The notes beneath the pieces are model-generated. The model was given only the letters and a program-made list of their open reading frames with translations. It was not told where the DNA came from and made no database searches. This document shows positions 1 through 6,675 of a stretch of 19,056 nucleotides of DNA, one piece after another. The DNA is taken from NCBI GenBank assembly GCA_032229885.1, contig JAVYAJ010000235.1:1-19056 (forward strand). Reading direction: 5' to 3'. Within the stretch, counting starts at the first letter, position 1. Every line of letters begins with the position of its first letter. The translations under genes were made by a program, and so were the position numbers. The DNA comes from Anammoximicrobium sp032229885. Its GTDB lineage: Bacteria > Planctomycetota > Planctomycetia > Pirellulales > Pirellulaceae.

Positions 1-363
1 GCCCCAGGCTACGGTGGTGATGGCCTTCGGCCAACACGCCCCCTGTCGTCTGTGGCCCGCAACAGTCATCCCACCCCAATCCCACCTAACCCATTCACGT
101 GCCACTAACCCACAAGTGTACTGTACACACCACTGTACAAGATGCGCGCATCGTGCGCGCATGATACGAACTAAGACTCTACCGGCCGCATCCAGCATGT
201 TCGCCCGACGGGCGCGCACCGAGCGTCTTGTTCGCCCCGTTGCCCGCCAGGGCTGCACCCTAGGAGCCTGTCTGCGAAGTCGGATCGACCCACAACATAT
301 TGTAGTGGCGCGATCGCTCGCAACATAACCTGTTGGGGCATTCTCGAATATTTCGACCGGCTC
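1..363. other. Left-edge non-coding region
   Basis: No convincing gene is visible here. A leftward reading frame opens at an ATG whose first base is position 70 and stays open for 23 codons to the window edge (it begins MTVAGHRRQG), so the start of a divergent gene, or a dispersed repeat, is possible but not recognisable. Positions 116-162 hold clustered palindromes, listed separately. The segment around 261-330 (starting TAGGAGCCTGTCTGCGAAG) is reminiscent of an insertion-sequence end, but no partner end is found. The amidohydrolase gene ends at 364 and no T-tract terminator follows it. Confidence 0.5.
116..162. promoter_or_regulatory. Cluster of short palindromes, operator-like
   Basis: GTGTACTGTACAC (116-128) is a perfect inverted repeat around one central base. 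CTGTACA recurs 12 bases later (121-127 and 133-139). GATGCGCGCATC (141-152) is a perfect 12-bp palindrome, and its core TGCGCGCAT is repeated 11 bases on (143-151 and 154-162). Spacings of 11-12 bases put the repeats on the same helix face, as expected for cooperative repressor binding. The likely target is a leftward gene beyond the window edge, since the rightward neighbour ends, rather than begins, at 364. The regulator is unknown. Confidence 0.35.
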
Positions 364-1383
364 TTAGGCCTCCAGTCCGTACCAGCGCACGGCGTTGTCG
401 TGCCACAGCTTTCGCCGGTCTGCCGCCGGGCGGGTGGCGATGATCTGGCCCAGGATCTGCACCCACTGGCGAAAAGTCGCGCTTCGCAGACAGACCGGCC
501 AATCGCCGCCGAACACGACGCGGTCGGGGCCGAACGCGTCCAGACAGTGGTTGATGACGGGCGCAAGCTCGCTCGCGGCACGATCCGGCGTCGTGCGCCC
601 GGTGACGCCCGAGATCTTGCAGATCACGTTTTCCAGCTTGCCATACGCCTCGATGTTCCGCTTCCACGCGTCCGGATCGTGGCTTGGGTTGGCCTCGCCG
701 GACACGAACGCGCGGGGATCCGGGTTGCCGCAATGGTCGAGGACGAACCGCGTCGCGGGACAGCGTCGTACAAGCTCGACACCGTCGCCGAGTTCCTTCG
801 GCCGCAGGCACAGGTCAAAGCTCAACCGGGCTTCGCCCAGCAGTCTGATTCCCTGCACAAACGCGCCGCTCAGACAGTATCCGGCCGGAGTTCCGCCGTG
901 CAGCACCTGGCGCACGCCCTTGACGAACGGATTGCCCTGGAATCGAGCCACGTATTCGGAAAAATCCGGGGCGGCGGGCCGGCCGCCGATCACGGCGGCG
1001 GCGGTTGGATACTGCGGGTTGCGGCACAGGTCGATCACATGCTCGGCCTCGACGACGTGGTCCCGCGGGTCGACGTCGACCTCGGCGTAGATCGCTCGAG
1101 TCACGTTCAGCCCTTGCGTGGCCTCGAGGTACTCGGGCATGGCGTAACGGCGATTCAGCGGATTCGTCTCGCCCCGCAACCAGGGCGGTCGGACGATCTG
1201 CAGATCCCACAGATGTTGATGCGTATCGACGATCGGTCCGCCCACGTCGGTAGAGGCCAACGCGCGTTCCGACATCGAGGCCCCGGTCACGGACAGGCCG
1301 GCGGCGGACAGCCCGACGGCCGTGCGGCGCAGGAATTGGCGGCGAGAACAGACTGTGGAGTTTAGCAGGGCGGAGTTTAGCAT
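364..1383 (-). CDS. Tat-exported amidohydrolase (Amidohydro_2 / COG3618, fuconolactonase-like)
   Basis: This is a metal-dependent hydrolase of the amidohydrolase superfamily, of the type that opens sugar lactones such as L-fuconolactone or related cyclic acids; the exact substrate cannot be read from sequence. The start at 1383 is chosen because the protein then begins with a Tat signal: twin-arginine motif SRRQFLRR, a hydrophobic stretch and an Ala-rich cleavage region within the first ~45 residues. Metal or catalytic residues visible are H55 and H57 in VDTHQHLW, H217 in DHCGNPD and D294 in FGGDWPVC. Length is 339 residues, normal for a family member plus leader. A longer frame starts at 1506 but its extra 41 residues look random and overlap the upstream gene's 3' end. 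It lies 91 bases downstream of the di-haem cytochrome gene on the same strand, so co-transcription is likely. Folding before export would suit Tat. Confidence 0.85.
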   Translation of the reverse strand: MLNSALLNSTVCSRRQFLRRTAVGLSAAGLSVTGASMSERALASTDVGGPIVDTHQHLWDLQIVRPPWLRGETNPLNRRYAMPEYLEATQGLNVTRAIYAEVDVDPRDHVVEAEHVIDLCRNPQYPTAAAVIGGRPAAPDFSEYVARFQGNPFVKGVRQVLHGGTPAGYCLSGAFVQGIRLLGEARLSFDLCLRPKELGDGVELVRRCPATRFVLDHCGNPDPRAFVSGEANPSHDPDAWKRNIEAYGKLENVICKISGVTGRTTPDRAASELAPVINHCLDAFGPDRVVFGGDWPVCLRSATFRQWVQILGQIIATRPAADRRKLWHDNAVRWYGLEA

Positions 1384-1474
1384 GATGGATTGCTCGGAAA
1401 ACGGAGGCAAAGGATCGCGGCGGCCGGACGTCGTCCACCGGCCCGCCACAGGTCCGCCACAGGCGGCCGGGCGC

Positions 1475-3409
1475 CTACAGCGATCGGACGAACTCGGACA
1501 GATCATGGATCTCTTCGTCCGTCAGGCTCTCGACATCGCCCTCGACGCTGCCGTGTTGGCCTTTCTTGAACACTTCCTCGATGGTGGTATAGCGGCCGTC
1601 GTGCAGATAGGGCGCGGTCCGCCACGATTCGATCAGCGTCGGCGTGTCGAACTCGGCCATGCGGTCGTAGGGGCCCTTGGATTCGACGTCGTGCAATTTC
1701 TGGTCCGTGTACAGCGGCGCGGGGTGGCAGGTGCTGCATCCGAGCCGCTCGCTATGAAACAGCGTATTGCCGCGTTCCGCCGCGGGGCTCAGCTTGCCAT
1801 CGACCAGATATGGGCTGGGCGTCGGTTCGAGCGACTTCAGATACTCGTCGATGGCCACCGCGTCCTCTTCCGGTTGGACCGTGAACAGGATGAACTTGAT
1901 GCCTGCCCGCACCGCGACCTCGGCGGACGCCCGTACGGCATGGCTCATGGCCGGCGGCGTACGGTGCGCATACAGCATGCTTCGGTTGTTCTTGGGCGTG
2001 CCCAGCCCGTCGTTCAGCAGATCCCAGTTCAGGGCATCGACACGCGCGTCCGGGTGGCAACTAGCGCAGCTCTGCCAGTGCTGAAAGCACAGCGTTCCAT
2101 CGTGAAACAGCATCTCGCCGCGGCGCTGAATCGTCAGAGTCGGCTGGGGGCCCAACGGAATCAGTTTCACCGGATAGTACGCCTTGTCCTCCAAGTCGAC
2201 GACGGCGAGCGCATCGCTGAAATAAAGTGCGGCATAGACCCGCGTCCCGATCACCGCCAGCCCGCGGGGGCCGTTCACCAGCGGGCCTTCGTCTTCGGCC
2301 AACCCCCAGGGGCCGCCGCGTTGCAATGGGATTCGCCGTCGCAGGTCCACCAGATACGCCAGATCGTTCGGCACGTCGGCGGCGACGATCGAGGCATAGG
2401 AGCCGTGCAAGTCGTAGCGTCCCGCGGCCTTCGCTTCGTCGATCGTCTTGGGCATGGCGTTCAGTTTGCTCAGCAACCCTTCGGCGTCGATCACGCTCAG
2501 CTCGTGGGTCGACGCATGGCTGACCACGATCTTCTTGCCTTCGTCCATCGTGGCGACGCCCCACGGAATCGCGGCGCCCAAATCGATGTCGTCCAGCAGC
2601 ACCGTGTTCAACAGCTGGCGCTGCGCGACGTCGATCACGCTGAGCGCATTGGTGTTCATCCAGCCGCGTTCCAACTGGGTCGTCGGCATCTGGTACCGGG
2701 ACAGGATGTGCGTCACATAGGCATAGTCGCCGCGGGGCGCCATACAGATCTGGTGAACGCTGGTGCTGCCGTTGGGCAGCCGGATCCGGCTGCTTTCCAA
2801 GGACTCGGTGTTGATCACGGTCACCTCGGCCGCCACGTTGTACGAATCCGCGGGATCGAGAGGCAGCAGATTGGCCACAAATACCCAGCGACCGTCGGGC
2901 GTCGCCGCGCTGCCGACCGGCTCGCGAACCGCCGGCACACGGGCCGTCTCGCGGCGGCTCGCCACGTCGATCACGGATACATCATTATTGAATCGGTTGC
3001 AGACGAACAAGCGTTTGCCGTCCGCCAGCAGCACGGGGGCGCCCGGCGTGTGCCCAACGGGGATCGTCGCTTCGATCTTCCCCGTGGCCACCTCGACGAC
3101 ACAGACCACACCCTTGGGGCCCGCGCAGGTGACGTACAGCTTCGTCCCATCCTCGCTGAGGGCCGCGCCCGTCGGCGCCGTCGGGCAGGGGATCGCGCGG
3201 ACGATTTTGCTCGACTCGACGTCGACCACGAGAATTTGACCGGAATCACTCGCGACGACAAACAGGCTCTTGCCGTCCGGGGCCGCCGCCACGCCCGTCG
3301 GCCCGACATACTTGCCGGTTTCGGCGGCCGATAGCGACGCGGTCATCAGACAAATCGAGCCGATGGCCGCGCCCAGAGCTCGGACGAACAGTTGGAAACG
3401 GGCTCTCAT
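1475..3409 (-). CDS. Periplasmic YVTN beta-propeller / di-haem cytochrome c (MauG/CCP-like)
   Basis: A 644-residue exported protein joining a beta-propeller (about residues 30-430) to a C-terminal di-haem cytochrome domain. The propeller shows repeats of the YVTN/lactonase type, for example GVAAAPDGKSLFVV, ALSEDGTKLYVTC and VLLADGKRLFVCN. Two CXXCH haem sites follow: CASCH (C448-H452) and CSTCH (C558-H562). The segment TAPYLHDGRYTTIEEV near the end is the hallmark of the MauG/cytochrome c peroxidase C-terminus. The start at 3409 has a Sec signal peptide ending near SLSAAETG and an AGGAG ribosome site seven bases upstream; the frame is open to 3601, but without such signals. Family knowledge suggests peroxidase-like or oxidative chemistry in the periplasm with the propeller as docking or substrate module. 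The downstream Tat amidohydrolase is probably its partner. Substrate unknown. Confidence 0.85.
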   Translation of the reverse strand: MRARFQLFVRALGAAIGSICLMTASLSAAETGKYVGPTGVAAAPDGKSLFVVASDSGQILVVDVESSKIVRAIPCPTAPTGAALSEDGTKLYVTCAGPKGVVCVVEVATGKIEATIPVGHTPGAPVLLADGKRLFVCNRFNNDVSVIDVASRRETARVPAVREPVGSAATPDGRWVFVANLLPLDPADSYNVAAEVTVINTESLESSRIRLPNGSTSVHQICMAPRGDYAYVTHILSRYQMPTTQLERGWMNTNALSVIDVAQRQLLNTVLLDDIDLGAAIPWGVATMDEGKKIVVSHASTHELSVIDAEGLLSKLNAMPKTIDEAKAAGRYDLHGSYASIVAADVPNDLAYLVDLRRRIPLQRGGPWGLAEDEGPLVNGPRGLAVIGTRVYAALYFSDALAVVDLEDKAYYPVKLIPLGPQPTLTIQRRGEMLFHDGTLCFQHWQSCASCHPDARVDALNWDLLNDGLGTPKNNRSMLYAHRTPPAMSHAVRASAEVAVRAGIKFILFTVQPEEDAVAIDEYLKSLEPTPSPYLVDGKLSPAAERGNTLFHSERLGCSTCHPAPLYTDQKLHDVESKGPYDRMAEFDTPTLIESWRTAPYLHDGRYTTIEEVFKKGQHGSVEGDVESLTDEEIHDLSEFVRSL

Positions 3410-3838
3410 ACGACGACTCCTGACGATTGAAACCGAAGAATCGGTGACTGTCTCACAGCAGAATTGACCGTGGGCGATCCAAAGCCGCGGCGAGCGCCCC
3501 GCCTCGGCGGAGCGATGTCTGGCAGCTTGCCGAGCTGCGATACGGCGCGCCGTCGAGACCGACGGTTCCGACGCCCAACGCCCTCGCGCACCGCAACTCA
3601 ATCGTAATGGAACGGGCGCGGAATTCCGAGCCGATCAGCCATTTTTCGCCAGAATTTAGCAACGCCGGACCAGCGCGTCGGGCGTTCGGTTCCCGCGCGT
3701 CCGGCGGCTCGCACGGCGGCCCATTGCCGATCGGTGCGCCCATGCGTCGACGCAGCGAGTCCCTCCGGATGACGCCACGGGCTTGGAGGACCACGCCCGG
3801 TCGTGGCCGGGGGGACTTCAAAACATGACCATACAAGT
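3410..3838. other. Intergenic spacer between cytochrome and exoIII genes
   Basis: This 429-base stretch lies upstream of the cytochrome gene and downstream of the exonuclease III gene, both on the minus strand, so it should hold the cytochrome promoter and the exonuclease terminator. I see no convincing -35/-10 pair. Small hairpins are present (ACCGA-AGAA-TCGGT near 3436-3449 and CTGT-CTC-ACAG just after). A 73-codon frame at 3607-3828 has Arg/Ser/Gly/Pro-rich random-looking composition and no ribosome site, so it is not called as a gene. Confidence 0.5.
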
Positions 3839-4657
3839 TCATGATGATTGAGACTCGTTGCGTAGGCCAGCCTGCCGATCGGCCGTATGCAGATTGATCG
3901 TCACGGGCGCGTGGTCGGACACCAGCAGACCGCCGTGGCGATAGATCGCCGCATCGCGCCACCGCTCGGTCGCCGCGCGGTTTCCCAACAGATAGTCGAT
4001 CCGCCAGCCACGATCCAACTGACGCGCCTGTCCGCGGTTGGACCACCACGAATAAGGGCCGTCGATGTCGCCGAACTGACGACGGACGAAATCGGTCCAC
4101 CCGGCGTCGAGCAGCCGCCCGAACCAAGCCCGCTCGTGCGGTAGAAAACCTGAATTGCCCTGATTTCCCGCCGCGTAGTAAATGTCGCGTTCGGTGTGAG
4201 CGATGTTCAGGTCGCCGCCCAGGACTACGGGCGTTCGTTCGGCCGCCAGACAGGCAGCCCACGGCAGGAAGCGGTCGAGCCAGATGTCCTTGTACGCTTG
4301 ACGCTCCGGTCCGGACGAGCCGGACGGCAGATAGACGGTAGCCACGACGACGCCCGCCACGCGAGCCGTGATCACCCGCCCGTCCGGATCTTCGTCGGCC
4401 GCGTCGCCCAATCCCTCGCTCAAGATCTCCAACGGAAACCGGGACCAGATGGCCGTTCCCGCATACCCGGGCTTGCGAGCCGGCCGCCAGTGCACGTGCC
4501 AGCCGAGCGGCGCCTGCCACTCGACCGGCAATTGGTCCGGGCGGCAACGGATCTCCTGCAACAACAGCACGTCTGGGGCCAGTTGGGCCAGACAGTCGCC
4601 AAAGCCTTTCCGCAAGGCCGCACGCAGGCCGTTGACGTTCCACGTCGTAATTCGCAT
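3839..4657 (-). CDS. xthA: Exodeoxyribonuclease III / AP endonuclease (ExoIII family)
   Basis: Base-excision-repair enzyme: it cuts the backbone 5' of abasic sites and trims 3' ends, in the cytoplasm. The 272-residue length and motif order fit the ExoA/ExoIII family: TTWNVNGLRA at the N-terminus (N7), LLLQEIR with metal ligand E35, a VATVYLPSGSS strand, GGDLNIAH with D149 and N151, RIDYLL, and a C-terminal VSDHAPV with D248 and H249, the catalytic Asp-His pair. Start 4657 gives the canonical MRITTWNVNG; a GAGGCGAG purine stretch lies just upstream. No operon partner is obvious, since both spacers are over 200 bases. A 500-codon minus-strand frame covering the same region in another phase is a high-GC shadow. 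The last residues (QAGLRNESQSS) are a non-conserved tail. Confidence 0.93.
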   Translation of the reverse strand: MRITTWNVNGLRAALRKGFGDCLAQLAPDVLLLQEIRCRPDQLPVEWQAPLGWHVHWRPARKPGYAGTAIWSRFPLEILSEGLGDAADEDPDGRVITARVAGVVVATVYLPSGSSGPERQAYKDIWLDRFLPWAACLAAERTPVVLGGDLNIAHTERDIYYAAGNQGNSGFLPHERAWFGRLLDAGWTDFVRRQFGDIDGPYSWWSNRGQARQLDRGWRIDYLLGNRAATERWRDAAIYRHGGLLVSDHAPVTINLHTADRQAGLRNESQSS

Positions 4658-4830
4658 CTCGCCTCGCTTTTTTGTCTCGCAGCGCCGTCCGCGGGTTCAC
4701 AACGATGCCCGCCGCGATTGTAGCGAAACTCTGGCCGACCAAGGCGAGCGTCGCGCCGAGGCCGCTAGCGGGCGGGCTGGGCGCCCCGGCCATCGGCCGC
4801 AGGCCGTGACGCGCTCCCGCCGCTGGCATC

Positions 4831-4859
4831 TTGATCCGCGATGCACTCAGGGCTATCTT
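4831..4859 (+). promoter_or_regulatory. Sigma-70-type promoter for the DUF4430 gene
   Basis: TTGATC (4831-4836), a 17-base spacer and TATCTT (4854-4859) form a good vegetative promoter. Transcription would start near 4866, leaving a leader of about 37 bases before the ATG at 4903. This excludes the in-frame upstream TTG at 4831 as the translation start. Confidence 0.55.
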
Positions 4860-4902
4860 GTTCGGGACGACCCACGATGGGATCGGCGCCAGCGAGGATG
4901 CG

Positions 4903-5319
4903 ATGCGACGAGCAGCAAAACACAACGTCTCGTTCCCCTTTGGCCGGGCAATCATGTTGGCCTTGATATTGGCTGCCAGCGGGCTGGCGTCGGCGGCGGA
5001 ACCGATGCCCCAGACGGTGACGCTGGTGATCGACTATGGAGACGGCGTGGAAAAGCGCTTTTCCGAGCTGCCGTGGAAACCCGAGGCGACGGTGTTGGAC
5101 GCGATCCGGGCGGCGGAACAGCATCCACGCGGCAGTCGGTTCGTCTACCGGGGCTCGGGCGCCACGGCGTTCCTCACCCAGATCGATGATGTGAAGAACG
5201 AGGGCGCGGGCCGCAATTGGATTTTCTCGATCAATGACGTGGCAGGCAAGCAGAGCTTTGCCGTATCGCCGATCAAAGCGGGCGACTGTGTGCGGTGGAA
5301 GTTTACCGAATACAAATAA
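4903..5319 (+). CDS. Secreted DUF4430 (transcobalamin-like C-terminal domain) protein
   Basis: A small exported protein of 138 residues. A signal peptide is seen: basic start MRRAAKH, hydrophobic IMLALILAASGLASA, with cleavage near residue 31-33. The mature ~105 residues match the DUF4430 / transcobalamin-like C-terminal pattern: a first strand VTLVIDYGDG, then TVLDAIRAAEQH, an aromatic FVYRGSG, a TQIDDVKNE turn, NWIFSINDVAG and a closing AGDCVRWKF. In known proteins this fold binds cobalamin as part of transcobalamin or intrinsic factor, or sits in bacterial surface proteins near ECF-type transporters. Ligand here is unproven. The start at 4903 has GAGG five bases upstream and a promoter at 4831-4859; the frame extends back to 4831 but that would overlap the promoter. 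The next plus-strand gene, a membrane protein of possible transport function, is 673 bases away. Confidence 0.78.
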   Translation: MRRAAKHNVSFPFGRAIMLALILAASGLASAAEPMPQTVTLVIDYGDGVEKRFSELPWKPEATVLDAIRAAEQHPRGSRFVYRGSGATAFLTQIDDVKNEGAGRNWIFSINDVAGKQSFAVSPIKAGDCVRWKFTEYK

Positions 5320-5491
5320 GCGGGTCGCGTCGCGAGCTCGCCGCGGCCGCGCATGGGCCGGACGGGCGAGCGCGGGTGACGACAAGGCTCATCGAGCCAA
5401 CGAGCGTCGGGGCCCGAGCGGACAAATCGGTGGTTTTACGACGTCACACATGTGTTCGCGTCACGTGCGTGTTCGGAGTCTGGTCGTGCCC

Positions 5492-5507
5492 TCGCGCCGC
5501 GGCGCGA
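5492..5507. repeat. Perfect 16-bp palindrome
   Basis: TCGCGCCGCGGCGCGA is fully self-complementary with no central spacer. It is not followed by a T tract, so it is not a classic terminator. It lies about 170 bases after the DUF4430 stop codon. In this GC-rich DNA it may be chance or a protein-binding or methylation site. Confidence 0.4.
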
Positions 5508-5641
5508 CGGCCGATTCCGGGCACGGCATCCGGCGAACGCTGCCCGTCGCGATGCGAGTTGTGATACCGTGCGCGGCTGACAGTGACCGGTCGAATGCGA
5601 CGCGACGTGCGGCAAACGGAGGCCGAAGCCCGCTCCACAAA

Positions 5642-5670
5642 GTGCCGTTCCGAGCCGCCCAATGTATAAG
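5642..5670 (+). promoter_or_regulatory. Candidate promoter with long leader for the DUF6580-like gene
   Basis: GTGCCG (5642-5647), a 17-base spacer and TATAAG (5665-5670, five of six matches to TATAAT). The -35 element is weak. Position implies a leader of about 315 bases before the ATG at 5993. Confidence 0.35.
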
Positions 5671-5992
5671 CTGTGCGGTTTGTTAAACTATCGATGTCCG
5701 AGGCGCAAGCGCGCCCGAGCCCGAGCAGGCTTGGTTCGCGAATTCGATCGGTGTGAATCGGCGAGTCGAGTGTGGGCCGGCTCGCGTCGGCATCCGGGCC
5801 ACGAAAGGTGTCGTGCCATCGTAGGCGCGGGCGAGAATGGGACGGCGCCATCGTCAAGCCTTGTCCGGCAAAGGCGAACCGAAGTCCGGCCTCCGAGGTT
5901 CCACTCTGGGCGGCGGGCAGGACGCGCGCAAGCCTTCGTGACGCAGACGGTAAACAGCCCCTGTTAATTTCGATTGCGGAGAAAACGGTCTC

Positions 5993-6583
5993 ATGAAACG
6001 ACAACCTCATCTTCTGTGGGAATGCCTGCTGCTGGCGCTGCTGGTGTGCGTCGGGGCGCTGGTCCGGATCTGGCTGCAAGATCTGCCGAACTTTGCGCCC
6101 GTGGCGGCCTTGGCCCTGTTTGGCGGCTACTTTTTCCGGTCGTGGCTGGCCGCCTTGTGCCTGCCGCTGGGCGTGCTGGCGATCAGCGATCTGTCGATCG
6201 GCGGCTACGATTGGCGGATGATGGCGCTCGTGTACGCGATGTTGGCGGCGCCCGTCGCGTGTCGTCCCTTGCTGCGGCAGTGCCTGGAATTGAGCCGGGG
6301 CGCGCCGCGGTCGGCCGCGCTGGTCTCGGCTGGGCTGATCGGGTGCAGCCTGGGGGTGTCGCTGCTGTTCTTCTTGACGACGAACTTCGGTGTGTGGGCC
6401 TTGTTCCCGATGTATCCGCGCACCTGGGCGGGCCTGCTGGAGTGCTACGGGATGGCCATTCCGTTCTTCCGCTACACGGTCTATGGCGACCTGTTCTTTG
6501 CCGTCGTCCTGTTTGGCGGGCACGCAATCGCCGCCCAATTTCGCGCGGTCGCAGGCGCGTGCGGCGCGCCGGCGACCGACTGA
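5993..6583 (+). CDS. Integral membrane protein, DUF6580-like (ECF S-component-like)
   Basis: A 196-residue protein that is mostly transmembrane: about six hydrophobic segments (LLLALLVCVGALV, FAPVAALALFGGYFF, WLAALCLPLGVLAI, MALVYAMLAAPVA, LVSAGLIGCSLGVSLLFFL, LFFAVVLFGGHAIA). The motifs PNFAPVAALALFGG, TTNFGVWA, MYPRTWAGLLECY and AIPFFRYTVYGDLFF fit my recollection of the DUF6580 family, which resembles substrate-binding S-components of ECF vitamin transporters. Function is not demonstrated. The start has GGAGA ten bases upstream. No ECF ATPase or EcfT gene lies nearby, as for solitary or group-II S-components. The nearest plus-strand neighbour upstream encodes a secreted transcobalamin-like domain, which hints at a shared small-molecule uptake role. 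The VWA gene starts 92 bases downstream and may be co-transcribed. It could instead be an unrelated membrane protein. Confidence 0.65.
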   Translation: MKRQPHLLWECLLLALLVCVGALVRIWLQDLPNFAPVAALALFGGYFFRSWLAALCLPLGVLAISDLSIGGYDWRMMALVYAMLAAPVACRPLLRQCLELSRGAPRSAALVSAGLIGCSLGVSLLFFLTTNFGVWALFPMYPRTWAGLLECYGMAIPFFRYTVYGDLFFAVVLFGGHAIAAQFRAVAGACGAPATD

Positions 6584-6675
6584 GCGCGGGTCGGCGCGCG
6601 GGCGATACCGAACACAGCGGACGGCGAACGGACGTCGGCCGACCCGAAGCGCGAGAACCCCGGGCTCGATGATCT

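Larger units (their letters stand above)
5320..5992 (+). other. Long intergenic spacer with palindromes and a likely long leader
   Basis: No gene is supported in these 673 bases; the open frames are Arg-rich and lack ribosome sites. Structured elements are ACACATGTGT (5444-5453), a perfect 16-bp palindrome (5492-5507), a promoter-like TATAAG (5665-5670) in a locally AT-rich patch, the hairpin CACGA-AAGGTG-TCGTG near 5800-5815, and AACAG-CCC-CTGTT near 5953-5965. If the promoter is real, the membrane-protein gene at 5993 has a leader of roughly 315 bases, long enough for a regulatory RNA. I looked for cobalamin, TPP and FMN riboswitch cores and did not find a convincing one. Confidence 0.5.

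Noticed and set aside
268..493. 12-bp inverted repeat CTGTCTGCGAAG (268-279) / CTTCGCAGACAG (482-493), possible insertion-element ends
   Set aside because: The right copy lies inside conserved coding sequence of the amidohydrolase C-terminus and the match does not extend; several 12-bp matches are expected by chance in a window this size.
1322..3334. A 670-codon open frame on the plus strand opposite the cytochrome gene
   Set aside because: It lies antisense to a gene with clear haem and propeller motifs. Its composition (rich in Arg, His, Gln, Val) is that of a GC-rich antisense shadow.
3607..3828. A 73-codon plus-strand frame in the spacer
   Set aside because: No ribosome site, disordered Arg/Ser/Gly/Pro composition, no resemblance to a known family.
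3453..4955. A 500-codon minus-strand frame overlapping the exonuclease III gene
   Set aside because: Out of phase with the clear ExoIII motifs; Arg/Gly/Pro-rich with no recognisable domain.
5740..5770. Possible cobalamin riboswitch (CGGTGTGAATCGG at 5750, resembling the CGGTGNAAATCCGG element)
   Set aside because: The essential following core (CCCCGCAACTGT-like) and the kissing-loop and terminal GGAGACCTGCC-like parts are absent. Only an Rfam covariance scan would settle it.
5880..5910. GAAGTCCGGCCTCC resembling the RNase P RNA P4 element GAAAGTCCGGGCTCC
   Set aside because: The remaining ~300 bases of an RNase P RNA would overlap the membrane-protein gene at 5993 and the other conserved blocks are missing.
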